A stretch of DNA of 64,000 nt from Pseudonocardia sp. DSM 110487 (GTDB lineage: Bacteria; Actinomycetota; Actinomycetes; Mycobacteriales; Pseudonocardiaceae), in NCBI RefSeq assembly GCF_019468565.1, contig NZ_CP080521.1, forward strand, positions 6,572,001 to 6,636,000, written 5' to 3'. Of the stretch, positions 17,430 to 25,926 are shown in pieces. Position 1 is the first letter of the stretch, and each line of letters opens with the position of its first letter. The translations under genes and the position numbers were made by a program. The notes beneath the pieces were generated by a model. The model ran no database searches. It was given only the letters and a program-made list of their open reading frames with translations, and was not told the DNA's origin.

Positions 17430-17864
17430 TCAGTCGCGGGCGACGTTGGCCCTGAGCTGATCGAGCACGGCGGCGACGCGCTCCAGTTCGGCGTCGGACA
17501 GGTCGCCCCGCAGCCGCTTGTCGAACTCGACCGCGGCCGCCCGCATCCGGTGGAACGCCGCCTCGCCGTCGGCTGTCAGCTCTACGACGTGGATGCGCCG
17601 GTTCTGCGGGTCGCGCCGCCGCGTGACGAGCCCGCCCTCCTCCATCGCGTTGAGGTGGTGGGTGAGCGTGGCCCCCTGGATCCCGACGGCGGCGGCGAGG
17701 GCGCGCTGGTTCGCGGTCTCGCGGGTCTTGAGCGCCAGCAGGATCAGCCAGACGTGCTCGGAGCCGTCTGCGGCGGCGAGTGCCTCACCGAACGCGCGGC
17801 TGACTTCCTTCGCCGTGCTCGCGAGCCGGCGACCGATCGGCATCCCCCGTGGTGGTGCGGACAT
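17430..17864 (-). CDS. MarR-family transcriptional regulator
   Basis: The 144-residue protein has a typical MarR winged helix: ANQRALAAAVGIQGATLTHH as the HTH, followed by LNAMEEGGLVTRRRDPQNRR and the wing IHVVELTADG. It is divergent from the SnoaL-like gene at 17937, with a strong palindrome between them, so it probably represses that gene and itself. The ligand is unknown. Confidence 0.85.
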   Translation of the reverse strand: MSAPPRGMPIGRRLASTAKEVSRAFGEALAAADGSEHVWLILLALKTRETANQRALAAAVGIQGATLTHHLNAMEEGGLVTRRRDPQNRRIHVVELTADGEAAFHRMRAAAVEFDKRLRGDLSDAELERVAAVLDQLRANVARD

Positions 17865-17883
17865 GGCCGGAGCCTAGCAGAAG

Positions 17884-17899
17884 CGTTCGACATCGAACG
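17884..17899. promoter_or_regulatory. Palindrome CGTTCGA-CA-TCGAACG, candidate MarR operator
   Basis: A perfect 7-2-7 inverted repeat lies in the 72-base gap between the divergent MarR and SnoaL genes, 20 bases from the MarR start. MarR dimers usually bind such 16-18 base palindromes. A second imperfect AACGNTTAA-like element follows near 17907-17918. Confidence 0.6.
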
Positions 17900-17936
17900 T
17901 ATTGACGCTTAACCGTTAGATGCCTATCGTTTTGGC

Positions 17937-18323
17937 ATGACCACCACCGAGAACGAGATCCGCGAGCTGGGCCGCCGCTGGGCCGAGGCCGAGCAGCGCG
18001 GCGACACCGACGCCCTCGCGACCATGAGCACCGACGACTTCACGTTGGTCGGACCAGCTGGGTTCGTCCTGGAACGGGAGCACTGGTTCGCCGGCTACCG
18101 TTCCAGAGCGCTCCGGATCCAGTCGCTGACCTGGGACGACGTGCGCGTCCGCGACTACGGCGACACGGCTGTCGCGATCGGCGTCCGCATCCAGGAGGCC
18201 ACCTACCAGGGCCACCCGGCCGGCGGCAGGTTCCGCGGCACCCACATCGCCGCCCACCGCGACGGTCGCTGGCTCATGGTCGGGGTGCACCTGAGCCCGA
18301 TGGCCGGCCCGCCGTCCGCCTGA
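17937..18323 (+). CDS. SnoaL/NTF2-like protein
   Basis: The 128-residue single-domain protein has the cone-shaped NTF2-like pattern: an N-terminal helix ENEIRELGRRWAEAEQRGD, then DALATMSTDDFTLVGPAGF, and a strand-rich C-terminus ending GTHIAAHRDGRWLMVGVHLSP. This DUF4440/SnoaL-like group includes isomerases, hydrolases and ligand-binding proteins, so no reaction can be named. It is 20 bases upstream of an LLM oxidoreductase and likely co-transcribed with it under the divergent MarR regulator. Confidence 0.8.
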   Translation: MTTTENEIRELGRRWAEAEQRGDTDALATMSTDDFTLVGPAGFVLEREHWFAGYRSRALRIQSLTWDDVRVRDYGDTAVAIGVRIQEATYQGHPAGGRFRGTHIAAHRDGRWLMVGVHLSPMAGPPSA

Positions 18324-18343
18324 CATCGCGAGGAGGCCCTGCG

Positions 18344-19195
18344 ATGCGCGTCAGCCTGAGCATCACCCAGTTCCCGACGAGCGCCGAGCACACGCCGATG
18401 GATCGGATCGTGCGCGTCGCCGACGAGGGCGGCATCGACACCGTCTGGGTGGCCGACCACCTCGCCCAGTACGCCCCCGGCACCGAACCGACCGACCCGC
18501 ACCTCGAGGCCTACACCACACTGGGCTGGCTCGCGGGCCGCAGCCGGCGCGTGCGGCTGGGCGCGATGGTCAGCCCGATCACGTTCCGGCCGGCCGCTCT
18601 CCTGATCAAGGCGGTCAGCACGCTCGACGCCCTCTCGGACGGCCGCGCCTGGCTGGGCATCGGCGCCGGTTACCACGAGCAGGAGGCGGCGCACATGGGC
18701 ATCCCGATGCCGCCGACGGCCGAGCGGTTCGAGCGGCTGGAGGACACGCTGCGGCTGGCCCGCCAGATGTTCGCGGGCGACGACTCCGCCTTCGAGGGCA
18801 CGCACGTCCGCGCCGAGCGACCGCTGAACCACCCGGTCCCGGCGCGCAGGCCGCGGATACTGATCGGCGGCGCCGGGGAGCGGAAGACGCTGCCGCTGGT
18901 GGCCCGCTACGCCGACGCGTGCAACCTCTTCGACATCCCCGACGGCGGCGTCACGCTGCGCCGCAAGCTGGCCGTCCTCGCGCGCGCGTGCGAGGCGGTC
19001 GGCCGCCCGCGGGAGGAGATCGAGACCACCGTCGGCACGGCGCTCGTCCCGGACGAGACGCCCGAGGCGTTCGCCGGGCGCTGCGCGGCACTGGGCGAGC
19101 TGGGCGCCGAGCACGTCGGCGTCATCACCCGCACGCCGTGGACCGATGCTGACCTGGCCCGGCTGGTGGATGGCGCTCGACTGCTCGCCGGTTGA
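18344..19195 (+). CDS. LLM-class F420-dependent oxidoreductase
   Basis: A 283-residue TIM-barrel flavin/F420 enzyme of the luciferase-like family, from ATG 18344 with GAGGAGG upstream. The landmarks are MRVSLSITQFP, DTVWVADHLAQ, LGAMVSPITFRPAALLIKA, LDALSDGRAWLGIGAGYHEQE and PRILIGGAGERKTL. The single-domain length of about 283 residues fits the actinobacterial F420-dependent subfamily (TIGR03560-like). It probably forms an operon with the SnoaL-like gene. Confidence 0.85.
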   Translation: MRVSLSITQFPTSAEHTPMDRIVRVADEGGIDTVWVADHLAQYAPGTEPTDPHLEAYTTLGWLAGRSRRVRLGAMVSPITFRPAALLIKAVSTLDALSDGRAWLGIGAGYHEQEAAHMGIPMPPTAERFERLEDTLRLARQMFAGDDSAFEGTHVRAERPLNHPVPARRPRILIGGAGERKTLPLVARYADACNLFDIPDGGVTLRRKLAVLARACEAVGRPREEIETTVGTALVPDETPEAFAGRCAALGELGAEHVGVITRTPWTDADLARLVDGARLLAG

Positions 19196-20236
19196 TCATG
19201 AGCGCCAGCGGTCCAGCACGGCGTCGACGGCGGCCCGCACCCGGGCCCGCGCCTCCTCGCGCGGGACGCCCGCCATGAGCAGTTCGTCGTAGTCGGTGTC
19301 CTCGTGTCGCACGGAGGCGACGACGGCGCTCACGAGCGCTCGCTCCTCCAGCGCCCGGCCTGCGGCACTGCGCCCGACCCGGCCGCTGCCCCGCACCGCG
19401 GCGTGGGCCGCGATCGCCTCGGCTCGAGCCTGCGGACACCCCGGGAACAACCTGTTGATCTCCTGCCCCATCCGCTCGGTGAGCTCGACGTCCTGGCGCT
19501 CCCGGCGCTCCCGATCGCGCTCGCGCTGTCGCTGCCGCGCGTCTTCGTCGGCGAAGCAGCTCGCCTCCGCTGCCCGCAGCGCGTCCTCCTCCACCAGTAG
19601 TCCCTGGCGCTCGTACCGTTTGCGCGACCGGCTCCACCGCACGACCACGGCGGACAGGCCGCTCGCCTTCTTCGCCCGGCGGGTGAGCGCGGCGTCGCCC
19701 GCGGGCAGGAACACGAGCGTGTCGAGGTCGGCGCACGTGAGGCAGAGCGGCCCCGCGTCCTCCATCACGAGGAACTCGCCGTTCTCCGCGGAGCAGCCGG
19801 TGCAGATCCAGTCCCGCACGGGCGAGATCACCACGAGGTCGGGCGGCCGGCTCGCGCGCTCGACCACCCGCTCGCGCTGCGCGTCGGTCAGCTCGCCGGA
19901 GATCCAGTGCGTGCGGAAGGCCCGCTCGGTGGCCTCGTCCCCGCCGACGAACTGCAGCGCCCTTCGATCCCGGGTGGCGCTCACGTACGCCGTCTCACTG
20001 GCCCGCAGGCCGCGCTCCTGCGCCCACTGGCACAACGCGTCCATCGCCGTGGCCAGGTTCTGCGGGCGCAGGGTGCGCAGGGGTTCGAGGTGCTCGGTCC
20101 GCCCCTGCCGCCAGTGGTCCAGATGGTTCTGCGTGAGCCAGCCCAGCCGGCAGAACACGTCGAGCGGTGACACCGACCGGCCCGCCGCCAGCTCGTCCTG
20201 CGCCGCGTCCACCACGCGTTGCCGAAGTGACGGCAA
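19196..20236 (-). CDS. DUF2293-domain protein
   Basis: The 346-residue protein has a central zinc-ribbon-like pair of CxxC motifs (ICTGC and LCLTC) and a strongly charged helix rich in RQRERDRERRERQ. The C-terminal domain INRLFPGCPQARAEAIAAHA is followed by GSGRVGRSAAG, the signature of DUF2293. The start is assigned to a TTG behind GGGAGGGG; the first in-frame GTG seven codons later is an alternative. The family has no established function; the basic helix suggests nucleic-acid contact. It is convergent with the LLM gene, ending immediately beside it. Confidence 0.75.
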   Translation of the reverse strand: MPSLRQRVVDAAQDELAAGRSVSPLDVFCRLGWLTQNHLDHWRQGRTEHLEPLRTLRPQNLATAMDALCQWAQERGLRASETAYVSATRDRRALQFVGGDEATERAFRTHWISGELTDAQRERVVERASRPPDLVVISPVRDWICTGCSAENGEFLVMEDAGPLCLTCADLDTLVFLPAGDAALTRRAKKASGLSAVVVRWSRSRKRYERQGLLVEEDALRAAEASCFADEDARQRQRERDRERRERQDVELTERMGQEINRLFPGCPQARAEAIAAHAAVRGSGRVGRSAAGRALEERALVSAVVASVRHEDTDYDELLMAGVPREEARARVRAAVDAVLDRWRS

Positions 20237-20248
20237 CTCCCCTCCCGA

Positions 20249-21610
20249 TCACCCCTTGGTCGCCCCGTGCGCCGCATCCAGCATCTCGGCCAGCTCGGCG
20301 ACCTTCACCCGCTCGGCGCCGCGCAGCCCGCCGCGGCGCACCTCCTCCGCGTCGAGCCGCAGCCACGACGTCCAGTCCACCGGTCGCAGCCCGTGCGCCG
20401 TGAGTGCCGCGCGCAAGTCTGCCGGATCGGGGTGCGCGGGGTCGGGCAGGCCGGGGAGATCCTCCAGCAGCTTGGCCACGGTCTCCAGCGCGTCGGCCTT
20501 GTTCGTGCCGATCACGCCGGTGGGACCGCGCTTGATCCAGCCGGTGACGTACGCGCCGGGCACCGGCTCGCCGTCACGCACCACACGCCCGCCCACGTTC
20601 GGAACGGTGCCGGTGGTCGCGTCGAACGGCAGCCCGGGAATCGGCTCGGCGTCGTACCCGATCGCCCGCACGACCAGCCCGGCGTCGAGGGTCTCGCGCT
20701 CGCCGGTACCCACCACTCGGCCGTCGACGATCGCGTTGCGCTCGACGACCACGCCCGCGACGCGTCCGCCCGTCCCGATGATCCGCACCGGGGAGCGCAG
20801 GAACCGCAGGTGGATCCGCCTCGGCTTGCCGGCGGGCTCGGCCGCGGACCAGTCCCCCAGCATGTCGAGCATCTGCCGGTGCCGCCGGTCCTCCGGCTCC
20901 TCGACACCCGCGGCCAGCAGGCCGTCGTCGTGCACGAACACGTCGGCGTTCGCGAGCTCGCCGATCTGGCGCAGCTCAGCGGGTGTGAACCGGATGTGCT
21001 GCGGCCCGCGCCGGATCAGCACGTGGATGTCGCGGACGGCGCTCGAACGCAGGACGTCGAGCACCGGGTCCGGGACGTCGGTCTCGGCCATCTCGTCAGC
21101 GGTCTTCGCCAGCACCCGTGCGACGTCGAGGGCGACATTGCCCGCTCCGACCACGACGGCGCCCGGATGGTCGAGCAGGGGCTGCAGCTTCGTGTGGTCG
21201 GGGTGGCCGCAGTACCAGCTGACGAACGCGCCCGAGCCCAACGAACCGGCGAGCTCCTCGCCGGGGATGCCGAGGGCCCGGTCCACCGAGCTGCCGGTGG
21301 CGTGGACGATCGCGTGGAAGTGCCGCCTCAGTACCTCGAGCGGCACCCCGCCGTCCCCTACGTGCACTCCGCCCAAGAACTCGATCTGGGCAGGGTCGAA
21401 CGGCTTCTGCAACACGCGGATGACGTTCTTCATCTTCACGTGGTCGGGCGCCACGCCGTACCGCACGAGGCCGTACGGCGCCGGCAACCGGTCCAGCACC
21501 TCGATGCCGACCGGCATGTCGGCGGCCAGCAGCGCGGCGGCGGCGTACAGCCCGGACGGGCCCGCTCCGATCACCGCGACCCGGGCCTGTCGCTGCTGCA
21601 TGTGGTTCAT
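20249..21610 (-). CDS. fprA: NADPH-ferredoxin reductase FprA
   Basis: The 453-residue flavoprotein is of the adrenodoxin-reductase type. The FAD-binding VAVIGAGPSGLYAAAAL sits near residue 11, the NADP-binding VVVGAGNVALDVARVLA in the middle, and the C-terminal ATGW-like motif appears as YVTGWIKRGPTGVIGTNK. Family members pass electrons from NADPH to ferredoxins that serve cytochromes P450 and other oxygenases. The length matches mycobacterial FprA. The gene is followed closely by the DUF2293 gene and preceded by an enoyl-CoA hydratase gene. Confidence 0.92.
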   Translation of the reverse strand: MNHMQQRQARVAVIGAGPSGLYAAAALLAADMPVGIEVLDRLPAPYGLVRYGVAPDHVKMKNVIRVLQKPFDPAQIEFLGGVHVGDGGVPLEVLRRHFHAIVHATGSSVDRALGIPGEELAGSLGSGAFVSWYCGHPDHTKLQPLLDHPGAVVVGAGNVALDVARVLAKTADEMAETDVPDPVLDVLRSSAVRDIHVLIRRGPQHIRFTPAELRQIGELANADVFVHDDGLLAAGVEEPEDRRHRQMLDMLGDWSAAEPAGKPRRIHLRFLRSPVRIIGTGGRVAGVVVERNAIVDGRVVGTGERETLDAGLVVRAIGYDAEPIPGLPFDATTGTVPNVGGRVVRDGEPVPGAYVTGWIKRGPTGVIGTNKADALETVAKLLEDLPGLPDPAHPDPADLRAALTAHGLRPVDWTSWLRLDAEEVRRGGLRGAERVKVAELAEMLDAAHGATKG

Positions 21611-21627
21611 CTCCTGTGGTGGTGGAG

Positions 21628-22440
21628 TCAGTCCGGGAACGGACCGAGCGGTGCGAATCGGGGTGCGCGCCGCTCGAGGTAGGAAGCCACCCCCTCTCGC
21701 AGGTCCGCCGACCCGATGAAGCGGTCGACGTGCCGGTAGGAGGCCTGCAGCGCTTCGTCGAACGTGGAGTCCTGCGCCTCGAGGACCTGCCTCGCGATCA
21801 CGGCCATGGCACGTGGGCTGCAGTGCAGCGCGAGGTCGCGCGCGTAGGCATGCGCCGCATCGAGCACCTCGGCCCGCGGGACGACGCGGCTCACCAGACC
21901 CAGCTCACGCGCCTCCCCTGCGTCGAACGTACGGGCCGAGAGCAGGAGGTCGAGCGCGCGTTCCGACCCGACGAGGCGGGTGAGCGTCCACGCGATCCCG
22001 TACTCGGCGACGAGTCCGCGGCGGGCGAACGCGGTGGAGAACCGCGCCGTGTCGGCGGCGAACCGGACGTGGCAGAACAGCGCCTGCACGAGCCCGACAC
22101 CCGCGCAGGCCCCGTTGATCGCGGCGATCAGCGGCTTCGGGAACCGGCGGGGGACGTCGACCGGGTAGTGCGGCAGCCGGGCGTCCTCCTCACCCAGCCC
22201 GCCGAGGCGGGAGATGTCGGCGCCGGGGCAGAACGTGCTGCCCGCGCCGGTGACCACCACCGCGCGCACCGTCTCGTCGGCCGCCGCCTCGGTGAGCCGC
22301 CCGTAGTAGGCCTCGTACATGTCGTCGGCCCAGCCGTTGCGCCGCTCCGGGCGGTTGAAGGTGAGGGTGAGAACGCCGTCAGCGTCGCGGTGGGCGAGCA
22401 CGGCGTCCCGCGCGCCGTCGGTGCCCACCTCCTCGGTCAC
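21628..22440 (-). CDS. Enoyl-CoA hydratase/isomerase family protein
   Basis: The 270-residue crotonase-fold protein starts at GTG 22440. It has LTFNRPERRNGW, the oxyanion segment GAGSTFCPGADISRLGG and the second oxyanion strand AINGACAGVGL. A glutamate in RRGLVAEYGIAWTL lies where the catalytic acid of hydratases is expected. The C-terminal helical trimerisation region is present. The substrate acyl-CoA is unknown. It is next to fprA on the same strand, 17 bases apart. Confidence 0.88.
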   Translation of the reverse strand: MTEEVGTDGARDAVLAHRDADGVLTLTFNRPERRNGWADDMYEAYYGRLTEAAADETVRAVVVTGAGSTFCPGADISRLGGLGEEDARLPHYPVDVPRRFPKPLIAAINGACAGVGLVQALFCHVRFAADTARFSTAFARRGLVAEYGIAWTLTRLVGSERALDLLLSARTFDAGEARELGLVSRVVPRAEVLDAAHAYARDLALHCSPRAMAVIARQVLEAQDSTFDEALQASYRHVDRFIGSADLREGVASYLERRAPRFAPLGPFPD

Positions 22441-22449
22441 ACCCCGACC

Positions 22450-23415
22450 CTAATGCCCGGCGACCGCCGAGCGGGCGGCGAACGTGCGACGGAAGTCGGC
22501 CGGGGACACACCCACCACCTTGCGGAAGTGGTGGCGCAGCAGCGCTCCACTGCCGAATCCACTGCGCTCGGCCACCTCGTCGATGCCCATGTCGGTGTCC
22601 TCCAGCAGCCGCTGTGCCCGCAGCACCCGCTGCAGGGTGATCCACTTGTGCGGCGTGGTGCCGGTCTCGGCGACGAACCGGCGGGCGAAGCTGCGGTCGG
22701 ACATCCGCGCCCGGCGCGCGAGGTCGGACACCGAGTGCTCGACGTCCAGGTGCTCCAGCACCCAGTCCAGCACCGGCGCCAGCCCCTCGGACCGGCACAC
22801 CGGCACCGGCATCTCGACGAACTGCCGCTGCCCGCCGTCGCGCTGCGGCGGCACGACCATCCGCCGGGCGATGACGTTGACCACCGCGCTGCCCAGTTCA
22901 CGGCGCACAAGGTGCAGGCACGCGTCGATGCCTGCGGCCGTGCCCGCGCTCGTGATCAGGTTGCCGTCGTCGACGAACAGCACGTCCGGGTCGACCTTGG
23001 CGCGCGGGTAGCGCTCGCGCAGCTCGTCGGCGTTGTCCCAGTGCGTGGTGCACGGCCGGTCGTCGAGCAGGCCCGCCGCGCCGAGCACGAACGCACCCGA
23101 GCACACGCTGAGCAGGGTGCTGCCCGCCGCCGCGGCCGCGCGCACCGCGTCGAGCACCTCGTCGGAGAACTCCCGTGCCCGCGTGGCCGACACCGCAATG
23201 AGGTCGGCGCCACGCAACCCGTCGAGACCGTGGGACGGCACCATGTCGACGCCGACCGACGTGCGAATGGGTTGACCCGCCACCTCGCCGCACACCCGCA
23301 GCTCGAAGGGCGGCACCCCGTCCGCGGAGCGGTCGATGCCGAAGACCTCGCAGATCGTGCCGAACTCGAACGGGGTGACCGGAGGGATCACGAGCGCGGC
23401 GACGGTGGACAGCAT
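22450..23415 (-). CDS. GlxA-family regulator (DJ-1/PfpI domain plus AraC HTH)
   Basis: The 321-residue protein combines an N-terminal DJ-1/PfpI-like domain with a C-terminal AraC-type double HTH. The first domain has the nucleophile-elbow segment LLSVCSGAFVLGAAGLLD and the THW element (CTTHWDNADELRERYP). The second has RRARMSDRSFARRFVAETGTTP and ERSGFGSGALLRHHFRKVVGVSP. It belongs to the GlxA group of amidase-like activators that respond to small metabolites. It is transcribed divergently from a small membrane protein, and strong direct and inverted repeats lie between them. Confidence 0.88.
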   Translation of the reverse strand: MLSTVAALVIPPVTPFEFGTICEVFGIDRSADGVPPFELRVCGEVAGQPIRTSVGVDMVPSHGLDGLRGADLIAVSATRAREFSDEVLDAVRAAAAAGSTLLSVCSGAFVLGAAGLLDDRPCTTHWDNADELRERYPRAKVDPDVLFVDDGNLITSAGTAAGIDACLHLVRRELGSAVVNVIARRMVVPPQRDGGQRQFVEMPVPVCRSEGLAPVLDWVLEHLDVEHSVSDLARRARMSDRSFARRFVAETGTTPHKWITLQRVLRAQRLLEDTDMGIDEVAERSGFGSGALLRHHFRKVVGVSPADFRRTFAARSAVAGH

Positions 23416-23429
23416 GCCGGCGAGTGTAG

Positions 23430-23481
23430 TGGCAGGATCTTTGCTTCGGTAGTCAGTCCTGCCACTGGTGGCAGGAACTTT
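23430..23481. promoter_or_regulatory. Candidate GlxA-type binding sites: repeated TGGCAGGA(T/A)CTTT
   Basis: TGGCAGGATCTTT at 23430-23442 is repeated as TGGCAGGAACTTT at 23469-23481, with one mismatch. The second copy is part of the perfect palindrome CCTGCCA-CTGG-TGGCAGG at 23458-23475. Direct repeats of this kind suit AraC-type double HTH proteins, and the region sits between the GlxA-type gene and a divergent gene. Confidence 0.6.
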
Positions 23482-23501
23482 CCGAGCGGAAAATTACTGC
23501 C

Positions 23502-23756
23502 ATGACCACAGCGATCGTCCTCCTCCTCGTCGTCGCCACTCTCGTCGCCGTGTCGATCGTGCGTCCGGGCGAGCCCGCCGAGTTCCCCGGTGCCTCCCGA
23601 GACCGTGATCAGGAACGGCAGCTCGCCGACTTACGCGCCATCGCCGATCACTCCACGTGGAACGCGGCGAGGCGAGCGGCTTCGACCTCCACGTCCCCTG
23701 CCACGTCTGGTTTCAGCGGCTGGAAGGGCTCGCACCGCACCTCGCCGTCGGTGTAG
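23502..23756 (+). CDS. Small single-span membrane protein
   Basis: The frame starts at ATG 23502. It encodes one hydrophobic segment (AIVLLLVVATLVAVSIV) followed by a charged tail, RDRDQERQLADLRAIADH. Credible coding character ends near residue 55, around base 23665. After that the frame runs antisense through the 3' end of the gene at 23648-24697, with serine-rich filler. The natural stop may have been lost, or the tail may be real. The divergent GlxA-type regulator is the likely controller. The function is unknown. Confidence 0.45.
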   Translation: MTTAIVLLLVVATLVAVSIVRPGEPAEFPGASRDRDQERQLADLRAIADHSTWNAARRAASTSTSPATSGFSGWKGSHRTSPSV

Positions 23757-24697
23757 CGCCATGTGCCCGCGACCTGGCCGTCGACGAGGAACGTTGGCAC
23801 CGACTGCGGGATGTTCCGCGCGAACACCCGCGGCCGGTGCTCCTCGGGCAGGATCTGCGCGCGCCGGGCGTGCACCAGCAGGTTGGCGTCCCACTGCCCG
23901 AGGAACCGCACGGGAGCTGGCGTGTCGGCGGGCGGCAACGGCGCCTCCGGCACGTCCACCAGCTCGCCGCCCGTCTCGGCGCGGTAGCGGCACAGCTGCA
24001 TCCGGGCGAGCACGGCCCGCGTGGCGGTGATGCTCCACCCGCAGAACGAGGCGATGTCGGCGGCCGAGGCAGGCCCGAATCCGCGCAGATAACTGGCGAC
24101 GAGGAGCTCCGTGGCGCGCTCCCCGGTGACCGCGGGCTCAGGCGCGGCCACGGTGTGCTCGGCCAGGCCGTAGACGTGGGCCCGGGGGGTGCCCCACGTG
24201 CCGGCCGGGGGAACGCGCACCAGATCGACCCACAGCTGAACACCTGGCCAGACCGCCCGCGGGTGCCCGGCGGCGGTCAGCCGCTTCTGGATCTCGGCCT
24301 GCTTCATCGGGCCGTCGGCGAGGTGGGAACGGACGGTGGCCGCGATTGCCGGCATGTCGACCTCGATCCGGTGGGCGCGCCGCCACCATTCCCGCCGCGC
24401 CTGCCGTACCGCCTCCGTGAAGGGCCAGTAGTCGGCGGGCGAGACCATGTGGATCGTGCAGCGCATCACCCATGCCTGCACGACACGGCCTGCGAGCAGC
24501 GCCTCGGTGAGCGTGTGGCGGCGGAAGCCCGCCAGCCGCGACCACAGCCCGACGTAGCCCGACGGCGCGTACTGCGTCTGCAACCCGGCCACCTGCTCGA
24601 CGGCCTGCTGCGGGCTCAGCTCGGCGCGCTCCAGGAGCAGCTGCCGGGCCAGCACGGCTCGGTTGAGCTCCCGAGCGGAGAGCACGCGTTCGACCAT
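23648..24697 (-). CDS. Winged-helix protein of the AlkZ / HTH_42 family
   Basis: The 349-residue protein belongs to the HTH_42 (DUF1006) family, whose characterised members AlkX/AlkZ are DNA glycosylases that unhook interstrand crosslinks. The catalytic Q-x-Q pattern is visible in VAGLQTQYAPS near residue 39. Tandem winged helices follow, for example TELLVASYLRGFGPASAADIASFCG. A C-terminal beta barrel contains LLVHARRAQILPEEH and FLVDGQVAGTWRYTDG. A role in repairing alkylated or crosslinked DNA, possibly as self-protection, is plausible. No neighbouring genotoxin cluster is evident. Confidence 0.8.
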   Translation of the reverse strand: MVERVLSARELNRAVLARQLLLERAELSPQQAVEQVAGLQTQYAPSGYVGLWSRLAGFRRHTLTEALLAGRVVQAWVMRCTIHMVSPADYWPFTEAVRQARREWWRRAHRIEVDMPAIAATVRSHLADGPMKQAEIQKRLTAAGHPRAVWPGVQLWVDLVRVPPAGTWGTPRAHVYGLAEHTVAAPEPAVTGERATELLVASYLRGFGPASAADIASFCGWSITATRAVLARMQLCRYRAETGGELVDVPEAPLPPADTPAPVRFLGQWDANLLVHARRAQILPEEHRPRVFARNIPQSVPTFLVDGQVAGTWRYTDGEVRCEPFQPLKPDVAGDVEVEAARLAAFHVE

Positions 24698-24730
24698 GCC
24701 GGCAGTCTGCCGGTCGGCACCGACAACCGG

Positions 24731-25858
24731 TCACCCACGCTGCGCGAGCAACCGGTCGACCAGCTCCCCCGCGTGCCCGGGCGGGCCGCTCGCCTCGGCG
24801 GTGAGCGCGAGGTTCGCGGCCATCCGGTCCGGGTGCACCCCGAGCCCTTCGAGGGATGCACGCAGCCGAGCGGCCGCGCCCCCTGTGGCCCGCAGCAGCT
24901 CGGCGAGCGTCTGCCACTCGGCGTGCCACGGGCCCGCGGCCCGCTGGTGCTCGTGGTCGGCCGCGGCAAGCAGCACGGCCGCGAGGCCGGGCGCCCTGCG
25001 CGCGGCCGCTCGTGCGGTGACGGCCGCGATCGGGTTGCGCTTGTGCGGCATCGACGACGAGTCGCCCGGCGCCGCCTCCGACACCTCGCCCAGCTCCGTG
25101 CCGGAGAGCAGCACCACGTCGGTGGCCGGCTTGGCGCAGGCGCCCGCGGCGACGGCCAGAGCCCCGGCGAGCTCCCCGATCCGGGTCCGCTCCGTGTGCC
25201 ACGGCGGGGCGTCGGCGAGCCTCAGAGCACGGGCGAGCGACGCGGCGACCGCCGGTCCGCGCGGGTGCAGGGCGGCCAGCGTGCCGGCCGCCCCGCCGAA
25301 CTGCACGGGCAGCGAACGGATCACCTCAGCGAGCCGGGCGCGCGCCCGGTCCAGCCCCGCGCACCAGCCCGAGGCGACCAGCCCGAACGTCGTCGGCAGC
25401 GCCTGCTGCCCGAGGGTGCGGGCGATCATCGGCGTGTCGCGGTGCCTCCGCGCGAGGTCGGCCGCGGCGTCGGCGACCCCGCGCAGGTCGTCGAGCACGA
25501 CCTCGCCCGCCCAGCCGACGAGCAGCACGGCCGCGGTGTCCATCACGTCCTGGCTCGTGGCGCCAGGGTGCACCGAGCGCCCGGCCTCCCCTGCCGCCGA
25601 GCGGAGCATCCGCACCAGCGGTATCACCGGGTTGCCGCCCTCGACAGCGGCCCGGCCCAGCGCCGCCGGGTCGACCTGGAGCGCCGCCGCGGCCACCTCG
25701 ATCCGGTCGGCGTCCTCGGCGGGGACGACCCCGTGCTCGGCCGCGGCCCGCGCCAGCGCCACCTCGACCGCGACGAGCGCAGCCACCCACGAGGCGTCGT
25801 CGAGCCGGGCGGCCACCCGATCGGCCCCGAACAGCGGGTCGAACAGCGCACTCGTCAT
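24731..25858 (-). CDS. pcaB: Fumarase/aspartase-superfamily lyase, 3-carboxy-cis,cis-muconate cycloisomerase-like
   Basis: A 375-residue enzyme from ATG 25858. The superfamily signature appears as GDSSSMPHKRNPIAAV (the conserved GSSxMPxKxNP loop). HPGATSQDVMDTA and the C-terminal LTAEASGPPGHAGELVDRLL fit the PcaB subgroup, which acts in protocatechuate degradation. The other protocatechuate genes are not nearby, so the pathway link is weak. The family and fold are clear, and the exact reaction is moderately supported. The gene is followed by the AlkZ-like gene after 33 bases. Confidence 0.75.
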   Translation of the reverse strand: MTSALFDPLFGADRVAARLDDASWVAALVAVEVALARAAAEHGVVPAEDADRIEVAAAALQVDPAALGRAAVEGGNPVIPLVRMLRSAAGEAGRSVHPGATSQDVMDTAAVLLVGWAGEVVLDDLRGVADAAADLARRHRDTPMIARTLGQQALPTTFGLVASGWCAGLDRARARLAEVIRSLPVQFGGAAGTLAALHPRGPAVAASLARALRLADAPPWHTERTRIGELAGALAVAAGACAKPATDVVLLSGTELGEVSEAAPGDSSSMPHKRNPIAAVTARAAARRAPGLAAVLLAAADHEHQRAAGPWHAEWQTLAELLRATGGAAARLRASLEGLGVHPDRMAANLALTAEASGPPGHAGELVDRLLAQRG

Positions 25859-25926
25859 GAGGCGGAACCGTACGACCTGACCCTCCCTCACGTGCGCCCT
25901 GGTCGGCCTCGGGAAGGAGCGCGGTC

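Noticed and set aside
19296..21719. A long plus-strand open frame opposite the DUF2293 and fprA genes
   Set aside because: Its translation is Ser/Arg-rich with no domain, while both minus-strand genes have clear family motifs.
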